A DNA stretch of 45,808 bases from an uncultured bacterium. GTDB taxonomy: Bacteria; Patescibacteriota; Dojkabacteria; SC72. Below are positions 33,540 to 42,300 of the stretch, piece by piece; the first letter of the stretch is position 1; each line of letters opens with the position of its first letter. Made by a program: the position numbers and the translations under genes. Where the stretch lies: contig CAIVJR010000007.1 in the NCBI GenBank assembly GCA_903906305.1, forward strand, positions 1 through 45,808, read 5' to 3'. The notes under the pieces are model-generated. The model did not search any database. It was not told the DNA's origin and worked only from the letters and a program-made list of their open reading frames with translations.

Positions 33540-34391
33540 ATGGCAGTCAAAACATTTAAAGCAACAACTTCGTCATTAAGGAATACCAGACTTGGGGATA
33601 GATCAGGCTTGTCCAAGAAAAAAGGTCCAAGAAGTTTAACAATTGCAAAAAATCAAAATTCAGGAAGAAACAGTCAAGGTAAAATAACTGTAAGACACCG
33701 AGGTGGTGGTTTCAAAAGAAGAATCAGAGTTGTAGATTACAAGAGAGAAAAATATGGAGTTCCAGCAAAGGTTGAAGGTTTTTACTTTGATCCTAACAGA
33801 ACTGCATTCTTAGCACTTTTGATGTATGCAGATGGTGATAAAAGATATATAATTGCACCTCGAGGAGTAAGTATCGGAGATACATTGGTATCCGGAGAGA
33901 AAGCAGATGTATTACCAGGTAATGCAATGCAGCTTAAGAATATTCCTTCTGGTACTCAAGTACATTGTGTAGAGAGTATCCCAGGAAGAGGCGCAGCATT
34001 TTGTAGATCAGCAGGAAATGTAATCACAGTACAAGGTATTGATCCAACAGGAAACTTCGTACAGTTAAAGATGCCATCAGGAGAAATCAGATTGGTAGCA
34101 GCAACATGTATGGCAACTATTGGACAGGTTGGAAATGAAGATAAGGTAAATGTAAAACTTGGAAAAGCAGGAAGAAGAAGAAACTTAGGATGGAGACCAA
34201 CAGTTAGAGGTATGGCTATGCACGCAGTTGAGCATCCACACGGTGGTGGTGAAGGTAAAGGTGTCATTGGTGGAGCTGCTAAGGACTTGTGGGGTAATAG
34301 AATTGGTACCAGAACAAGAGATAATAAGAGAACTGAGAAGTTGATAATTAAGAGAAGAAGGTCAAAGAATAGACCTTTTGCTAAGAAATAA
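33540..34391 (+). CDS. rplB: Ribosomal protein L2
   Basis: 283 residues, usual length. A primary 23S-binding protein needed for subunit association and peptidyl transfer. GRNSQGKITVRHRGGGFKRR at the N-terminal part and GWRPTVRGMAMHAVEHPHGGG near residues 219-239 (with the key His of the VEHPHGGGEG loop) are intact. Arg codons are almost all AGA, as elsewhere in the operon. Confidence 0.98.
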   Translation: MAVKTFKATTSSLRNTRLGDRSGLSKKKGPRSLTIAKNQNSGRNSQGKITVRHRGGGFKRRIRVVDYKREKYGVPAKVEGFYFDPNRTAFLALLMYADGDKRYIIAPRGVSIGDTLVSGEKADVLPGNAMQLKNIPSGTQVHCVESIPGRGAAFCRSAGNVITVQGIDPTGNFVQLKMPSGEIRLVAATCMATIGQVGNEDKVNVKLGKAGRRRNLGWRPTVRGMAMHAVEHPHGGGEGKGVIGGAAKDLWGNRIGTRTRDNKRTEKLIIKRRRSKNRPFAKK

Positions 34392-34408
34392 TTTAGAAAA
34401 ATCGAAAT

Positions 34409-34711
34409 ATGTCTAGATCATTAAAGAAAGGACCATATACAGACGAAAAATTGATGAAGAAGGTAACTAAGGCTAAAGAAAGTGGAAAGCTTTCTCCAAT
34501 AAAGACATGGGCTAGAGTATCTACAATTACACCAGAAATGGTTGGAATGAAGTTCTTAGTATACAACGGTAAAAAGCACGAAGAGGTATTGGTATCTGAA
34601 TCAATGATAGGACATAGACTTGGAGAATTTTCTCCTACTAGAAAGTTTAAAGGGCATGCTAAGAAGGGTAAGCTCTCACAAGTTTACGGTAGTAGCGGAA
34701 GATTTGAATAA
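34409..34711 (+). CDS. rpsS: Ribosomal protein S19
   Basis: 100 residues. A 30S head protein next to S13. It starts [18 protein letters not shown] and keeps the [19 protein letters not shown] signature (about 71-89). Gaps are 17 bases to rplB and 21 to rplV. Confidence 0.97.
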   Translation: MSRSLKKGPYTDEKLMKKVTKAKESGKLSPIKTWARVSTITPEMVGMKFLVYNGKKHEEVLVSESMIGHRLGEFSPTRKFKGHAKKGKLSQVYGSSGRFE

Positions 34712-34732
34712 TAATTAAATAAAAATATTAAG

Positions 34733-35074
34733 ATGGAAGAGAAATTAGTAACAGTAAAAGTAAGAGACATAGCAGAATCACCAACAAAGTTGAGATTGGT
34801 AGCTGATGTCGTAAGAGGAATGAATGTTGAGAAAGCATTGAACTCACTTACATTGATAAATAAAAAAGGTACATTAACTGTTAAAAAAGCATTAGAATCA
34901 GGAGTAGCAAGTGCAAGAGATTTATTTAGTGCTGACAAAGCAAATTTGATTGTAAATAGTATATCTGTAGATGAGGGCAAGATACTCAAAAGAGCACAAT
35001 TTGCATCTAGAGGTAGAGTATCAAGATTAAATAAAAGAAGATCACATCTTAATTTAGAATTAAAAGTTAAGTAA
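34733..35074 (+). CDS. rplV: Ribosomal protein L22
   Basis: 113 residues. The long beta-hairpin reaches the exit tunnel. ESPTKLRLVADVVRG-like start (here AESPTKLRLVADVVRGMNVE) and the hairpin GRVSRLNKRRSHLNL at the C-terminus are present. rpsC begins one base after its stop. Confidence 0.97.
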   Translation: MEEKLVTVKVRDIAESPTKLRLVADVVRGMNVEKALNSLTLINKKGTLTVKKALESGVASARDLFSADKANLIVNSISVDEGKILKRAQFASRGRVSRLNKRRSHLNLELKVK

Positions 35075-35075
35075 C

Positions 35076-35723
35076 ATGGGAAGAAAGGTCAATCCAAACG
35101 CAATAAGAATGGGAATAAATAAAATCTGGGATGCAGTCTGGTATGCAGACAAAGCTCAGTTCCCTAAGATTTTTGCACAAGATTTGAAAATTGAAGAAAA
35201 AATTAGAAAAACATTGAAAGATGCAGGAGTTGATCAAGTTCAAATCATGAGATCTGCAAACAAAATTGAAGTATTGGTAAGTGTTGCTAGACCAGGTGTC
35301 GCTATCGGAAGAGGTGGAGAAGGAATAGACAAGCTACAGAAGGAAATGAAGAACATGACTAAGATGGAGATAGAAGTAAAGATTAAAGAAGTCAAGAAAG
35401 CAGATATGTCTGCAAGAATAATTGCAAGAACAATAGCTGAAGGTATCGAAAGAAGACAGCCTTCTAAGCTTTTAATGATGAGTGCAAAAGAAAAAGCAAT
35501 GATGGCAGGTGCAAAAGGATTGAGAATTTGGGTATCTGGAAGAATTAATAACGCAAGTCAGGCAAGAACAATAAAAACAACCGCAGGAACAGTTCCAGCT
35601 CAAACCTTGAAAGCAGATATTGATTTTGCAATGGATACAGCAAAAACATTGGATGCAGGATTGATGGGTGTAAAGGTATGGATATACAAAGGAACTAAGA
35701 CAGATTACCAAGACGAAGAATAA
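35076..35723 (+). CDS. rpsC: Ribosomal protein S3
   Basis: 215 residues. It lines the mRNA entry channel. The opening MGRKVNPNAIRMGI, a KH domain with GRGGEGIDKLQKEM (about 76-89) and the C-terminal GRINNASQARTIKTTAGTVP region are present. It starts one base after rplV. Confidence 0.97.
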   Translation: MGRKVNPNAIRMGINKIWDAVWYADKAQFPKIFAQDLKIEEKIRKTLKDAGVDQVQIMRSANKIEVLVSVARPGVAIGRGGEGIDKLQKEMKNMTKMEIEVKIKEVKKADMSARIIARTIAEGIERRQPSKLLMMSAKEKAMMAGAKGLRIWVSGRINNASQARTIKTTAGTVPAQTLKADIDFAMDTAKTLDAGLMGVKVWIYKGTKTDYQDEE

Positions 35724-35742
35724 ACTATTTAATTAGACTACT

Positions 35743-36159
35743 ATGAACTTACAACCTAAAAAAAGAAAATACAGGAAAGAATTTAGAGGAAGAATGGGTG
35801 GAGTAGCTACAGCTAATAATAAATTAGCCTTTGGAGATTATGGAATGAAAGCTATGGAAAATGGATGGTTGGAAGCTAGAGAAATAGAGTCTGCAAGAAA
35901 AGCAATCACAGGACATATTAAGAGAAAAGGGAAAGTTTGGATTAAGGTGTTCCCACAGAAACCATACACACACAAAACAGTAAACAGTAAGATGATTGGT
36001 GGAAAAGGTGCAATTGAAGGATATGTAGCAGTAATAGTTCCCGGTACATTACTTTTTGAAATGAGTGGTGTAGATGAAGCTACTGCAAAAGAAGCAATGA
36101 GACTTGGTGCACAGAAGTTGTCACTAAAAGCTAAGTTTGTAACAAAGACTGCAATATAG
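35743..36159 (+). CDS. rplP: Ribosomal protein L16
   Basis: 138 residues. It supports the A site and late 50S assembly. MNLQPKKRKYRKEFRGRM and GKVWIKVFPQKPYTHK are the family signatures; the usual RMGKGKG loop is relaxed to KMIGGKG. The next gene is rpsQ after 53 bases. rpmC (L29), expected here, is missing and the gap is too short to hold it. Confidence 0.96.
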   Translation: MNLQPKKRKYRKEFRGRMGGVATANNKLAFGDYGMKAMENGWLEAREIESARKAITGHIKRKGKVWIKVFPQKPYTHKTVNSKMIGGKGAIEGYVAVIVPGTLLFEMSGVDEATAKEAMRLGAQKLSLKAKFVTKTAI

Positions 36160-36212
36160 CTTGAGAATAAGATAAATAATTGATAGAATACAAGCCGTTA
36201 CCAAATAAAAAT

Positions 36213-36467
36213 ATGAAAAAAGAAATAGCAAAAATAACAAAGAAGAGAGAGATAAGCGGTGTAGTAGTCAGCAACAAAATGACTGGTACAGTTCGTGTTC
36301 AAATCGAGGAAATATACAGTCACAAAGAATACTCTAAAGTCATGAGAAGACAAAAGACATTCTTTGCTCATACAAATGAACCATTGGAAATTGGAGATAA
36401 GGTAACAATTAGAGAATCTAAACCATTCTCAAAGAATGTAAATTGGGTCGTAGTAAGCAAACAATAA
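36213..36467 (+). CDS. rpsQ: Ribosomal protein S17
   Basis: 84 residues. A primary 16S rRNA binder. [17 protein letters not shown] and [18 protein letters not shown] match the family. ATG 36213 is preferred to a TTG at 36180 because the 11 extra residues have no counterpart in S17. rplN follows one base after the stop. Confidence 0.96.
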   Translation: MKKEIAKITKKREISGVVVSNKMTGTVRVQIEEIYSHKEYSKVMRRQKTFFAHTNEPLEIGDKVTIRESKPFSKNVNWVVVSKQ

Positions 36468-36468
36468 C

Positions 36469-36840
36469 ATGGTACAAAGAGAAACACTATTAACAATTGC
36501 AGATAACAGTGGTGCCAAGATTGCCAAAATATTTGGTATTCCTGGAGCATCTAAAAAGAAATATGCACATATCGGTGATGTTGTTAATGTTGCTATACAG
36601 AAGGCATTGCCAAATAGTGGGGTTAAAACACATGAAGTTGGAAAAGCAGTAATCGTAAGAGTACATAAAGAATATAGAAGAAAAGATGGAACATACATTA
36701 GGTTTGATGATAATGCAGGAGTATTGATTGATCCAAAGAGTAAAGCACCTAAGGGATCAAGAATATTTGGCCCAGTTGCTAGAGAATTAAAAGAGAAAGG
36801 ATTTGATAAGATTGTTTCTCTTGCTCCAGAAGTATTGTAA
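36469..36840 (+). CDS. rplN: Ribosomal protein L14
   Basis: 123 residues. It forms intersubunit bridge B8. [17 protein letters not shown] at the start, then [18 protein letters not shown] (about 67-84) and [20 protein letters not shown] (about 96-115) are intact. It starts one base after rpsQ. Confidence 0.97.
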   Translation: MVQRETLLTIADNSGAKIAKIFGIPGASKKKYAHIGDVVNVAIQKALPNSGVKTHEVGKAVIVRVHKEYRRKDGTYIRFDDNAGVLIDPKSKAPKGSRIFGPVARELKEKGFDKIVSLAPEVL

Positions 36841-36856
36841 TTTAAGAAATAAGAAA

Positions 36857-37258
36857 ATGAAGATTAAAAAAGGCGATACAGTAAAAATATTATACGGTAA
36901 GGATAACGGAAAGACAGGCCCTGTTGTTGCTGTAGATCTTAAAAACAATATGGTTGTAGTAAGTGGAGTAAATGTTTCAAAGAGACATTTAAAAGGAGAT
37001 GGTAGAACTAGAACATCAGAAATTTTAACAATAGAAAAACCAATGGCAGTTTCAAAAGTGATATTGGTTTGTCCATTGTGTGGAAAAACAACAAGAGTTG
37101 GATTAAAGAGAGAAGATGGAAAAGTAACTAGAATATGTAAAAAGTGTGGAAAAGAAATAGCGGATAAGAAAGAAGAGAAAGTAGAAGTTAAAAAAGAAGC
37201 AGAAGTAAAAAAGACAGTTAAGAAAACTACAAAATCTAAAACTAATAATAAAGAATAA
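36857..37258 (+). CDS. rplX: Ribosomal protein L24 with zinc ribbon and basic tail
   Basis: 133 residues. It initiates 50S assembly. A KOW motif opens it (KKGDTVKILYGKDNGKTGPV). The C-terminal half carries two CxxC pairs, CPLC (about 73-76) and CKKC (about 95-98), forming a probable zinc ribbon found in C+ forms of L24. About 30 residues of Lys/Glu/Thr-rich tail follow, beyond the usual end near 105. ATG 36857 is chosen; the longer reading from 36803 overlaps rplN and has no family match. Confidence 0.95.
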   Translation: MKIKKGDTVKILYGKDNGKTGPVVAVDLKNNMVVVSGVNVSKRHLKGDGRTRTSEILTIEKPMAVSKVILVCPLCGKTTRVGLKREDGKVTRICKKCGKEIADKKEEKVEVKKEAEVKKTVKKTTKSKTNNKE

Positions 37259-37260
37259 AA

Positions 37261-37815
37261 ATGGCACGATTAAGCGAAGAATATAACAAAACAATAAAAG
37301 CAGAACTAATGAAAGATGGAAACTTCACTAATGTTATGGAAGTTCCTACTCTTAAGAAGATAGTTGTAAACATTGGTGCTGGAGAAGCAATCGCTAACAA
37401 AGGTGCTTTGGATGAAATCGTAAAGATGATTGAATTGATAACAGGTCAGAAACCAGTAGTAAATAAGTCTAAGAAAGCTATTGCAGCTTTCAAACTTAGA
37501 GAAGGTATGGAAATAGGAGTATCTGCAACATTAAGAGGTGAGAGGATGTGGGAATTTTTTGATAAGTTGATAAATGTTGTGTTCCCAAGAGTCAAAGACT
37601 TTAGAGGATTGAAAACTAAGTCATTTGATAAAGCAGGGAACTATTCAATAGGTATCGAAGATCACACAATTTTCATTGAAGTTGATCCTAACAATGTAAC
37701 AAAGATAAGAAGCTTGGAAGTAACAATAGTTACTACTGCTAAGGATGCGAAGAGTGGAAAATTACTTTTAGATAAATTTGGATTTCCTTTTATAAAAGAT
37801 GTCAACAGAAGCTAA
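37261..37815 (+). CDS. rplE: Ribosomal protein L5
   Basis: 184 residues. It binds 5S rRNA in the central protuberance. [37 protein letters not shown] and [20 protein letters not shown] are canonical. It starts two bases after rplX and overlaps rpsN by 17 bases. Confidence 0.97.
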   Translation: MARLSEEYNKTIKAELMKDGNFTNVMEVPTLKKIVVNIGAGEAIANKGALDEIVKMIELITGQKPVVNKSKKAIAAFKLREGMEIGVSATLRGERMWEFFDKLINVVFPRVKDFRGLKTKSFDKAGNYSIGIEDHTIFIEVDPNNVTKIRSLEVTIVTTAKDAKSGKLLLDKFGFPFIKDVNRS

Positions 37816-37993
37816 AGAATACAAAGCAAGACAGTTAAAAATAAAGTCTAAATATACCACAAGGGTATACAACAGATGTGAATTATGCGGAAGATCAAGA
37901 GGATACATCAGACATTATGGAATTTGTAGAATATGTTTTAGACAGTTAGCTAGTGAGGGAAGAATCCCTGGTGTTCAAAAGTCAATTTGGTAA
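37799..37993 (+). CDS. rpsN: Ribosomal protein S14, zinc-binding short form
   Basis: 64 residues. A 30S head protein of the C+ short type, with CxxC pairs in CELCGRSRG and CRICFRQLA that bind zinc. The end [11 protein letters not shown] matches the family. The ATG lies inside the last codons of rplE, implying translational coupling. Confidence 0.97.
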   Translation: MSTEAKEYKARQLKIKSKYTTRVYNRCELCGRSRGYIRHYGICRICFRQLASEGRIPGVQKSIW

Positions 37994-38013
37994 TTTAATT
38001 ATATATAAATAGA

Positions 38014-38391
38014 ATGAACGATTTAATTGCTGATTTGTTAGCAAGAATGCAAAACTCAATAATGAGAAAAGAAAGAGTTGTTAACGTCATCAATACAAAG
38101 ATGAATAAAGAACTCTTAAGAGTACTTAAGGAAGAAGAGATGATAAAGGGCTTCGAAGAGAAGGAAAAGAACATTGAAGTAGAATTAGCATATGATGGAA
38201 ATGAACCAGTAATTGCTCACTTCACAAGAGTAAGCAAATTGGGTCAAAGAATTTATGTGTCTAAAAAAGAGATAACTCCAGTTATGAATGGAAGAGGTAT
38301 TGCAATAATCAGTACACCTTCAGGATTAATGAGTGGAGCAATGGCTAAGAGCAAGGGCTTAGGCGGTGAATTAATATGTAAAATCTGGTAA
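38014..38391 (+). CDS. rpsH: Ribosomal protein S8
   Basis: 125 residues. It binds the 16S central domain and in many bacteria represses the spc operon. DLLARMQNSIMRKERVV at the start and GIAIISTPSGLMSGAMA plus GGELICKIW at the end are canonical. Confidence 0.97.
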   Translation: MNDLIADLLARMQNSIMRKERVVNVINTKMNKELLRVLKEEEMIKGFEEKEKNIEVELAYDGNEPVIAHFTRVSKLGQRIYVSKKEITPVMNGRGIAIISTPSGLMSGAMAKSKGLGGELICKIW

Positions 38392-38396
38392 TTGAA

Positions 38397-38939
38397 ATGT
38401 CTAGAATAGGTTTAAAACCAATCACAATTGAAGATGGAGTAACAGTATTGATAAATGGAGCTGATATCACAGTTACAGGAGCTAAGGGTGAATTAAAATT
38501 TACTCTTCCTAAAGATATTAGCGTAGAGGTTAAAGAGAATTTAATATATCTATCTTCAGTAGAAGATACAAAACAATCTCACTCTAACCATGGTACATTT
38601 AGAATGTTAATTGCAAATGCAGTAGAAGGTGTAAAGAATGGATTTGAAAAGAAATTAGAATTGGTAGGTGTTGGTTACAGAGCAAGAATGGAAGGATTAA
38701 CATTAGTAATGAGCCTTGGTTGGAATCATCCTACAAAAGTTGAACCAGTAACAGGAATAGATATCGAAGTTCCTGATGAGACAAAGATAACAGTCAAAGG
38801 ATTTGATAAACAACAGGTTGGTGAGTTTGCTGCTAAGATAAGAGCAATCAGAAAACCAGAGCCATACAAAGGAAAAGGAATCAGATATGAAGGAGAATAT
38901 GTTAAGAGAAAGAGTTCTAAATCTAGTTTAGGTAAATAA
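38397..38939 (+). CDS. rplF: Ribosomal protein L6
   Basis: 180 residues, two homologous domains. It is located at the base of the L7/L12 stalk near the sarcin-ricin loop, where EF-Tu and EF-G dock. MSRIGLKPI opens it, and GYRARMEGLTLVMSLGWNHP and RKPEPYKGKGIRYEGEYV are the signature segments. Separated from rpsH by five bases. Confidence 0.97.
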   Translation: MSRIGLKPITIEDGVTVLINGADITVTGAKGELKFTLPKDISVEVKENLIYLSSVEDTKQSHSNHGTFRMLIANAVEGVKNGFEKKLELVGVGYRARMEGLTLVMSLGWNHPTKVEPVTGIDIEVPDETKITVKGFDKQQVGEFAAKIRAIRKPEPYKGKGIRYEGEYVKRKSSKSSLGK

Positions 38940-38941
38940 GA

Positions 38942-39265
38942 ATGAAAAATACGAAAGAACAAAAAAGAGCAAGAAGAAAATTGCATATAAGAAAGAATGT
39001 AAATGGTACTGCAACTAAGCCTAGAATTTTTGTATTCAAAAGCAACAAATTCTTCTATGCAGGTATTGCAGATGATGAAAAGAATATTGTTCTTAAGTCT
39101 GTAATGTGTAAGAAGAATGCAGAAGGAATCAAAGGAATGGCTACAACATTTGGAAAAGAAGTTGCAAAATTTGATAGTGCAGTATTTGATAGAAGTGGTT
39201 ACAGATATCATGGTTTAATCCAGATATTTGCAGACGAATTAAGAGCAAACGGAGTTAAAATTTAG
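38942..39265 (+). CDS. rplR: Ribosomal protein L18
   Basis: 107 residues. A 5S rRNA-binding protein. RRKLHIRKNVNGTATKPRI at the start and the end FDRSGYRYHGLIQIFADELR match the family. It is slightly shorter than the usual 117 residues. It starts two bases after rplF. Confidence 0.96.
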   Translation: MKNTKEQKRARRKLHIRKNVNGTATKPRIFVFKSNKFFYAGIADDEKNIVLKSVMCKKNAEGIKGMATTFGKEVAKFDSAVFDRSGYRYHGLIQIFADELRANGVKI

Positions 39266-39280
39266 TTTAATACAAAAGAG

Positions 39281-39910
39281 ATGGTAGATCTAAGAAGAAA
39301 CAACAAAGAAAGAAAAGAATTTGATAAGAAGTCTCTTGCAATAAGAAGAGTCGCTAAAGTTACCAAAGGTGGTAAAAGATTGCGATTCAGCACTATTGTA
39401 ATTGTTGGAGATCATAATGGTAGAGTAGGTATTGGACTTGGAAGAGGAGCTGATGTTAAGAGCGCAGTAGAAAAAGGAGAAAGATTAGCAACTAAATCAG
39501 TTACAACTATACAGTTAATTGGAGATACCATTCCACATGAAGTTGTTTACAAGTTTGGAGCAGCAGAAGTAATGCTAAGACCAGCAAGACCAGGTACAGG
39601 AGTAATCGCAGGATCTTCAGTAAGAACAGTTTTGGAATTAGCAGGAGTATTAAATGTATATGGTAAAATATTAGGAACACAAGAAGTAAACGCAAATGCA
39701 TATTGTACCGTTGAAGCATTGAAATCATTAAGAAGTGCAAGAGTTTTAAAGAAAATGTCAAAGATGAGAGATAGAATTGAGTTAAAGAATGAAATGGACA
39801 AAGAAAAGAAAGCTAAGGATGATGTAAAGAGACAGAAGAAATATGAAGCTAAGAAAGAAGCATTCAAAAAAGAAAATAAAAGAACACCTAAAGTAAATAA
39901 CAAAAAATAA
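39281..39910 (+). CDS. rpsE: Ribosomal protein S5 with lysine-rich C-terminal extension
   Basis: 209 residues against a usual 166. It guards translational accuracy in the 30S body. The double-stranded-RNA-binding-like N-domain (VAKVTKGGKRLRFS, then GDHNGRVGIGLGRG) and PARPGTGVIAG are intact. The last 45 residues are almost only Lys, Glu, Asp, Arg and Asn. Its stop overlaps the rplO start (TAATG), where rpmD (L30) would normally lie between them. Confidence 0.96.
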   Translation: MVDLRRNNKERKEFDKKSLAIRRVAKVTKGGKRLRFSTIVIVGDHNGRVGIGLGRGADVKSAVEKGERLATKSVTTIQLIGDTIPHEVVYKFGAAEVMLRPARPGTGVIAGSSVRTVLELAGVLNVYGKILGTQEVNANAYCTVEALKSLRSARVLKKMSKMRDRIELKNEMDKEKKAKDDVKRQKKYEAKKEAFKKENKRTPKVNNKK

Positions 39911-40353
39911 TGTATCTAGAAAACATACCAAAAAGAAACAATAGAACAATGAAGGGCAAGAGAATCGGAAGAGGATATGGATCCGGTGTTGGAGGTCACA
40001 CAGTTGGTAGAGGTTCTAAAGGACAGAAATCAAGAACTGGGCATAAATCATTGGAATTCTTTGAGGGTGGTAATGTTGCTTTCTATAGAAGAATGCCTAA
40101 ATATAAAGGTTTCAACCAGAGTAGAAAAATTGAAAATGATGCAGTAAATGTAAATACATTAGAGAAAGAGTTTAAAGCAGGTGAGGTTGTATCAGTAGAT
40201 ACATTGAAAGAAAAAGGTATTATCAAGAAGAATTCTCAGGGTGTAAAAATCCTAGGAAAAGGTGAAATCAAAATCAAACTCAACATTGAAGGTGTTGCAG
40301 TCTCCGCCGCTGCAAAAGAAAAAATCATGAAAGCCGGGGGAACTATTAAATAG
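39910..40353 (+). CDS. rplO: Ribosomal protein L15
   Basis: 147 residues. A late 50S assembly protein. GKRIGRGYGSGVGGHTVGRG and GQKSRTGHKS form the Gly/Arg-rich N-terminal part; FFEGGNVAFYRRMPKYKGF follows. It is translationally coupled to rpsE by a one-base overlap. secY starts 11 bases after its stop. Confidence 0.96.
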   Translation: MYLENIPKRNNRTMKGKRIGRGYGSGVGGHTVGRGSKGQKSRTGHKSLEFFEGGNVAFYRRMPKYKGFNQSRKIENDAVNVNTLEKEFKAGEVVSVDTLKEKGIIKKNSQGVKILGKGEIKIKLNIEGVAVSAAAKEKIMKAGGTIK

Positions 40354-40364
40354 CCTCTCAAAAA

Positions 40365-41630
40365 ATGACAAATCTAAAAGAGAAAATCCTGTCCCTTTTC
40401 AGGACAAAGGAGATTAGAAATAAAATCATATTTTCACTATTAATTCTTGTTGCATACAGAGTGCTTTCTGCTATCCCAGTTTCAGGTATACCAGCAGAAG
40501 CTTTAGTTCAATTATTCCAAGGTACTCAATTAGGTGATGTATTATCTACTGTATCAGGTGGTGTCTTAGAATCCGCTTCATTAGTAGCTATTGGATTAAC
40601 ACCATACATTAACGCATCAATCATATTCCAACTATTAGGAACAGTAATTCCAAAACTCGCAGAATTAAGGAAAGAAGGAGCTGATGGAAGAAGAAAGATT
40701 AGTATGTACACAAGAATCGCGACAGTACCTTTGGCAATACTTCAGTCATTCGTCATATATTCAACATTAAGGGGATTCGGTTTAATCGGAACATTAGGAA
40801 CATTAGAATTAGTTGCTATGTCTGCAGCTTTAACTGCAGGATCAATGATGATGATGTGGTTTAGTGAACTCATATCTGAGCAGGGTATTGGTGGAGGATC
40901 TTCATATCTAATTATGTTAGGAATCCTTTCTGGAATCCCAGGAACAGTTAGAACCAACTTCATAACTATGGATCCTACTCAGAAAATATTATTCTTCGTA
41001 GTCGCAATTGTATTAGTTGTTTCCACAATTATAATCACACAAGCTGAAAGAAGAGTTCCAATCCAATATTCAAGAAGGGTAAGAGAGGGTGGGGCTATGG
41101 ATAGCTATATCCCAATCAAGTTAACTCAATCTGGAGTTATGCCCGTAATCTTCGCAATGTCATTACTTTCATTTCCACAATTGATAGCAAAATTTGTAGT
41201 AAGTAAAAACTACTCAGAGGGTTTAACAACCTTTGCTAATAATGTGCAAACTTGGCTTTCGAATACCTATATCTATGAATCTATGGTATTTATATTCATC
41301 ATTGCGTTCGCACTCTTCTATCTAACAGTCGTATTTAATACTGATGAACTAGCAGAGAATCTCCAAAAGCAAGGAGCTTTCATACAGGGTGTTAGACCTG
41401 GTAATACAACTTCTGACTATCTGAAATCTACGGCATTAAAACTAACAGTTGTAGGAGCATTGTTCCTAGCATTGGTTTCTGTATTGCCAAGCTTCATGAT
41501 TCACTTTGGACTCATTACAGCAAGCGTAATAACTGGTACAGGGCTTTTAATTGTCATAGGAGTAATTCTTGATATGAAGAGACAAGTAGAGTCTATGATG
41601 GTGGTTAGAAGATACGACAAGTATCTTTAG
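40365..41630 (+). CDS. secY: Protein translocase subunit SecY
   Basis: 421 residues, about ten transmembrane helices. It forms the Sec channel for secreted and membrane proteins, including the surface proteins of this window. Signatures are VSGIPAEAL in the first external loop, GLTPYINASIIFQLL (about 77-91), QAERRVPIQYSRR in the cytosolic loop C4 (about 225-237) and the FNTDELAENLQKQGAFIQGV region (about 324-343). The operon is interrupted after this gene by a minus-strand transposase. Confidence 0.97.
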   Translation: MTNLKEKILSLFRTKEIRNKIIFSLLILVAYRVLSAIPVSGIPAEALVQLFQGTQLGDVLSTVSGGVLESASLVAIGLTPYINASIIFQLLGTVIPKLAELRKEGADGRRKISMYTRIATVPLAILQSFVIYSTLRGFGLIGTLGTLELVAMSAALTAGSMMMMWFSELISEQGIGGGSSYLIMLGILSGIPGTVRTNFITMDPTQKILFFVVAIVLVVSTIIITQAERRVPIQYSRRVREGGAMDSYIPIKLTQSGVMPVIFAMSLLSFPQLIAKFVVSKNYSEGLTTFANNVQTWLSNTYIYESMVFIFIIAFALFYLTVVFNTDELAENLQKQGAFIQGVRPGNTTSDYLKSTALKLTVVGALFLALVSVLPSFMIHFGLITASVITGTGLLIVIGVILDMKRQVESMMVVRRYDKYL

Positions 41631-41731
41631 TAAATAGGACGCCTGGCTGTACTGTAAACCTATGCTATATCAATCACTATATGGGCTTTCGGGGACGATT
41701 TAATATCTCTATCGGTTTCTAAAACACCTTC

Positions 41732-42208
41732 TTATCTATATTCCATGCTCTTTCTTGCTAAATAATTTTTAACAAGAAAACGATTATCGAAAAGCCATGG
41801 GTATGGAGAAATCTGAAATGTTGGGTTCTTGATTTTGTTAGGATTGTTTAGAATATATGCGTAAACAATAAGGAAGCTCCAAGTCCCAATAATCCATTTG
41901 CGTTTGTATACACCCTGAAACACATGCCCGCTTTTTCCATATTTTTGATTGTAGTATTTTGTATATTTGCTATCAATATTGTGCATTGCAAAACTAAGCG
42001 GTTTTTCTCCTGTTTGTATTGCTAAGATATGGTAATGTGTTGGCATAACGCAGAAGCACATCAATTCATAGTTTCTAACACCAAACGAAAATTTGATTAA
42101 TCCATATAGAAAATCGTAATCTTCGTTGTCATGCCCAAGTATCTCTCGATGATTCCCACGATTATATATGTGATAGATTTTATTTTTTCTTGGGGTTTTT
42201 GTCGACAT
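41732..42208 (-). CDS. Y1 transposase (IS200/RAYT type)
   Basis: 158 residues. A single-strand DNA transposase of the HUH family (Y1_Tnp). The opening PRKNKIYHIYNRGNHREILG and the HUH core VMPTHYHIL (about residues 54-62, both His present) are characteristic. The catalytic Tyr is probably in the YTKYYNQKYGKSGHVFQG segment (about 82-99). This shape fits REP-associated tyrosine transposases, which move or maintain short palindromic repeats. The frame is intact, so it may be active. It is inserted in the opposite direction inside the spc operon. No REP-like array is seen in the window. Confidence 0.88.
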   Translation of the reverse strand: MSTKTPRKNKIYHIYNRGNHREILGHDNEDYDFLYGLIKFSFGVRNYELMCFCVMPTHYHILAIQTGEKPLSFAMHNIDSKYTKYYNQKYGKSGHVFQGVYKRKWIIGTWSFLIVYAYILNNPNKIKNPTFQISPYPWLFDNRFLVKNYLARKSMEYR

Positions 42209-42214
42209 AGACTA

Positions 42215-42220
42215 ACTATA
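42215..42220 (-). promoter_or_regulatory. Possible -10 of the transposase gene, leaderless geometry
   Basis: On the minus strand TATAGT is followed by six bases and the ATG (42208). There is no TG extension and no -35, so support is weak. Confidence 0.25.
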
Positions 42221-42238
42221 TCTTTTTGAGATTAAATT

Positions 42239-42250
42239 TTGATTAATCAA
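42239..42250. repeat. Perfect 12-bp palindrome TTGATTAATCAA
   Basis: A perfect self-complementary dodecamer in the divergent gap between the transposase gene and adk. It could be a protein-binding site. AT-rich sequence makes chance palindromes fairly common. Confidence 0.3.
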
Positions 42251-42282
42251 CCTTATAATAAAGTTAAGTACTGCCCTTAAAC

Positions 42283-42300
42283 CCATATAGTCCTATATGG
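42283..42300. promoter_or_regulatory. 18-bp palindrome over the adk promoter, candidate operator
   Basis: CCATATAG (42283-42290), two bases, CTATATGG (42293-42300): a perfect palindrome. Its right arm contributes the TGG of the extended -10 of adk. A bound dimer would block the promoter. The left arm doubles as the inverted repeat of the putative insertion element. Confidence 0.55.

Larger units (their letters stand above)
41676..42291. mobile_element. Putative IS unit: inverted repeats around a Y1 transposase
   Basis: ACTATATGGG (41676-41685) and CCCATATAGT (42282-42291) are perfect 10-bp inverted repeats on either side of the transposase gene, and the match continues with 2 of the next 3 bases. 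The unit of about 616 bases sits between secY and adk, which are normally adjacent. IS200-type elements usually end in subterminal hairpins rather than inverted repeats, so the exact ends are uncertain. Confidence 0.4.

Noticed and set aside
36180-36212. Possible remnant of L29 or N-terminal extension of S17
   Set aside because: The 11 residues do not resemble L29, and S17 normally begins at the internal ATG 36213.
36803-36856. Longer N-terminus for L24
   Set aside because: It overlaps rplN in another frame and has no family similarity; ATG 36857 gives the standard start.
38726-39211. 161-residue minus-strand open frame across rplF and rplR
   Set aside because: Antisense to two conserved ribosomal protein genes; its Cys/Phe/Ser-rich composition is typical of the complement of Lys-rich coding sequence.
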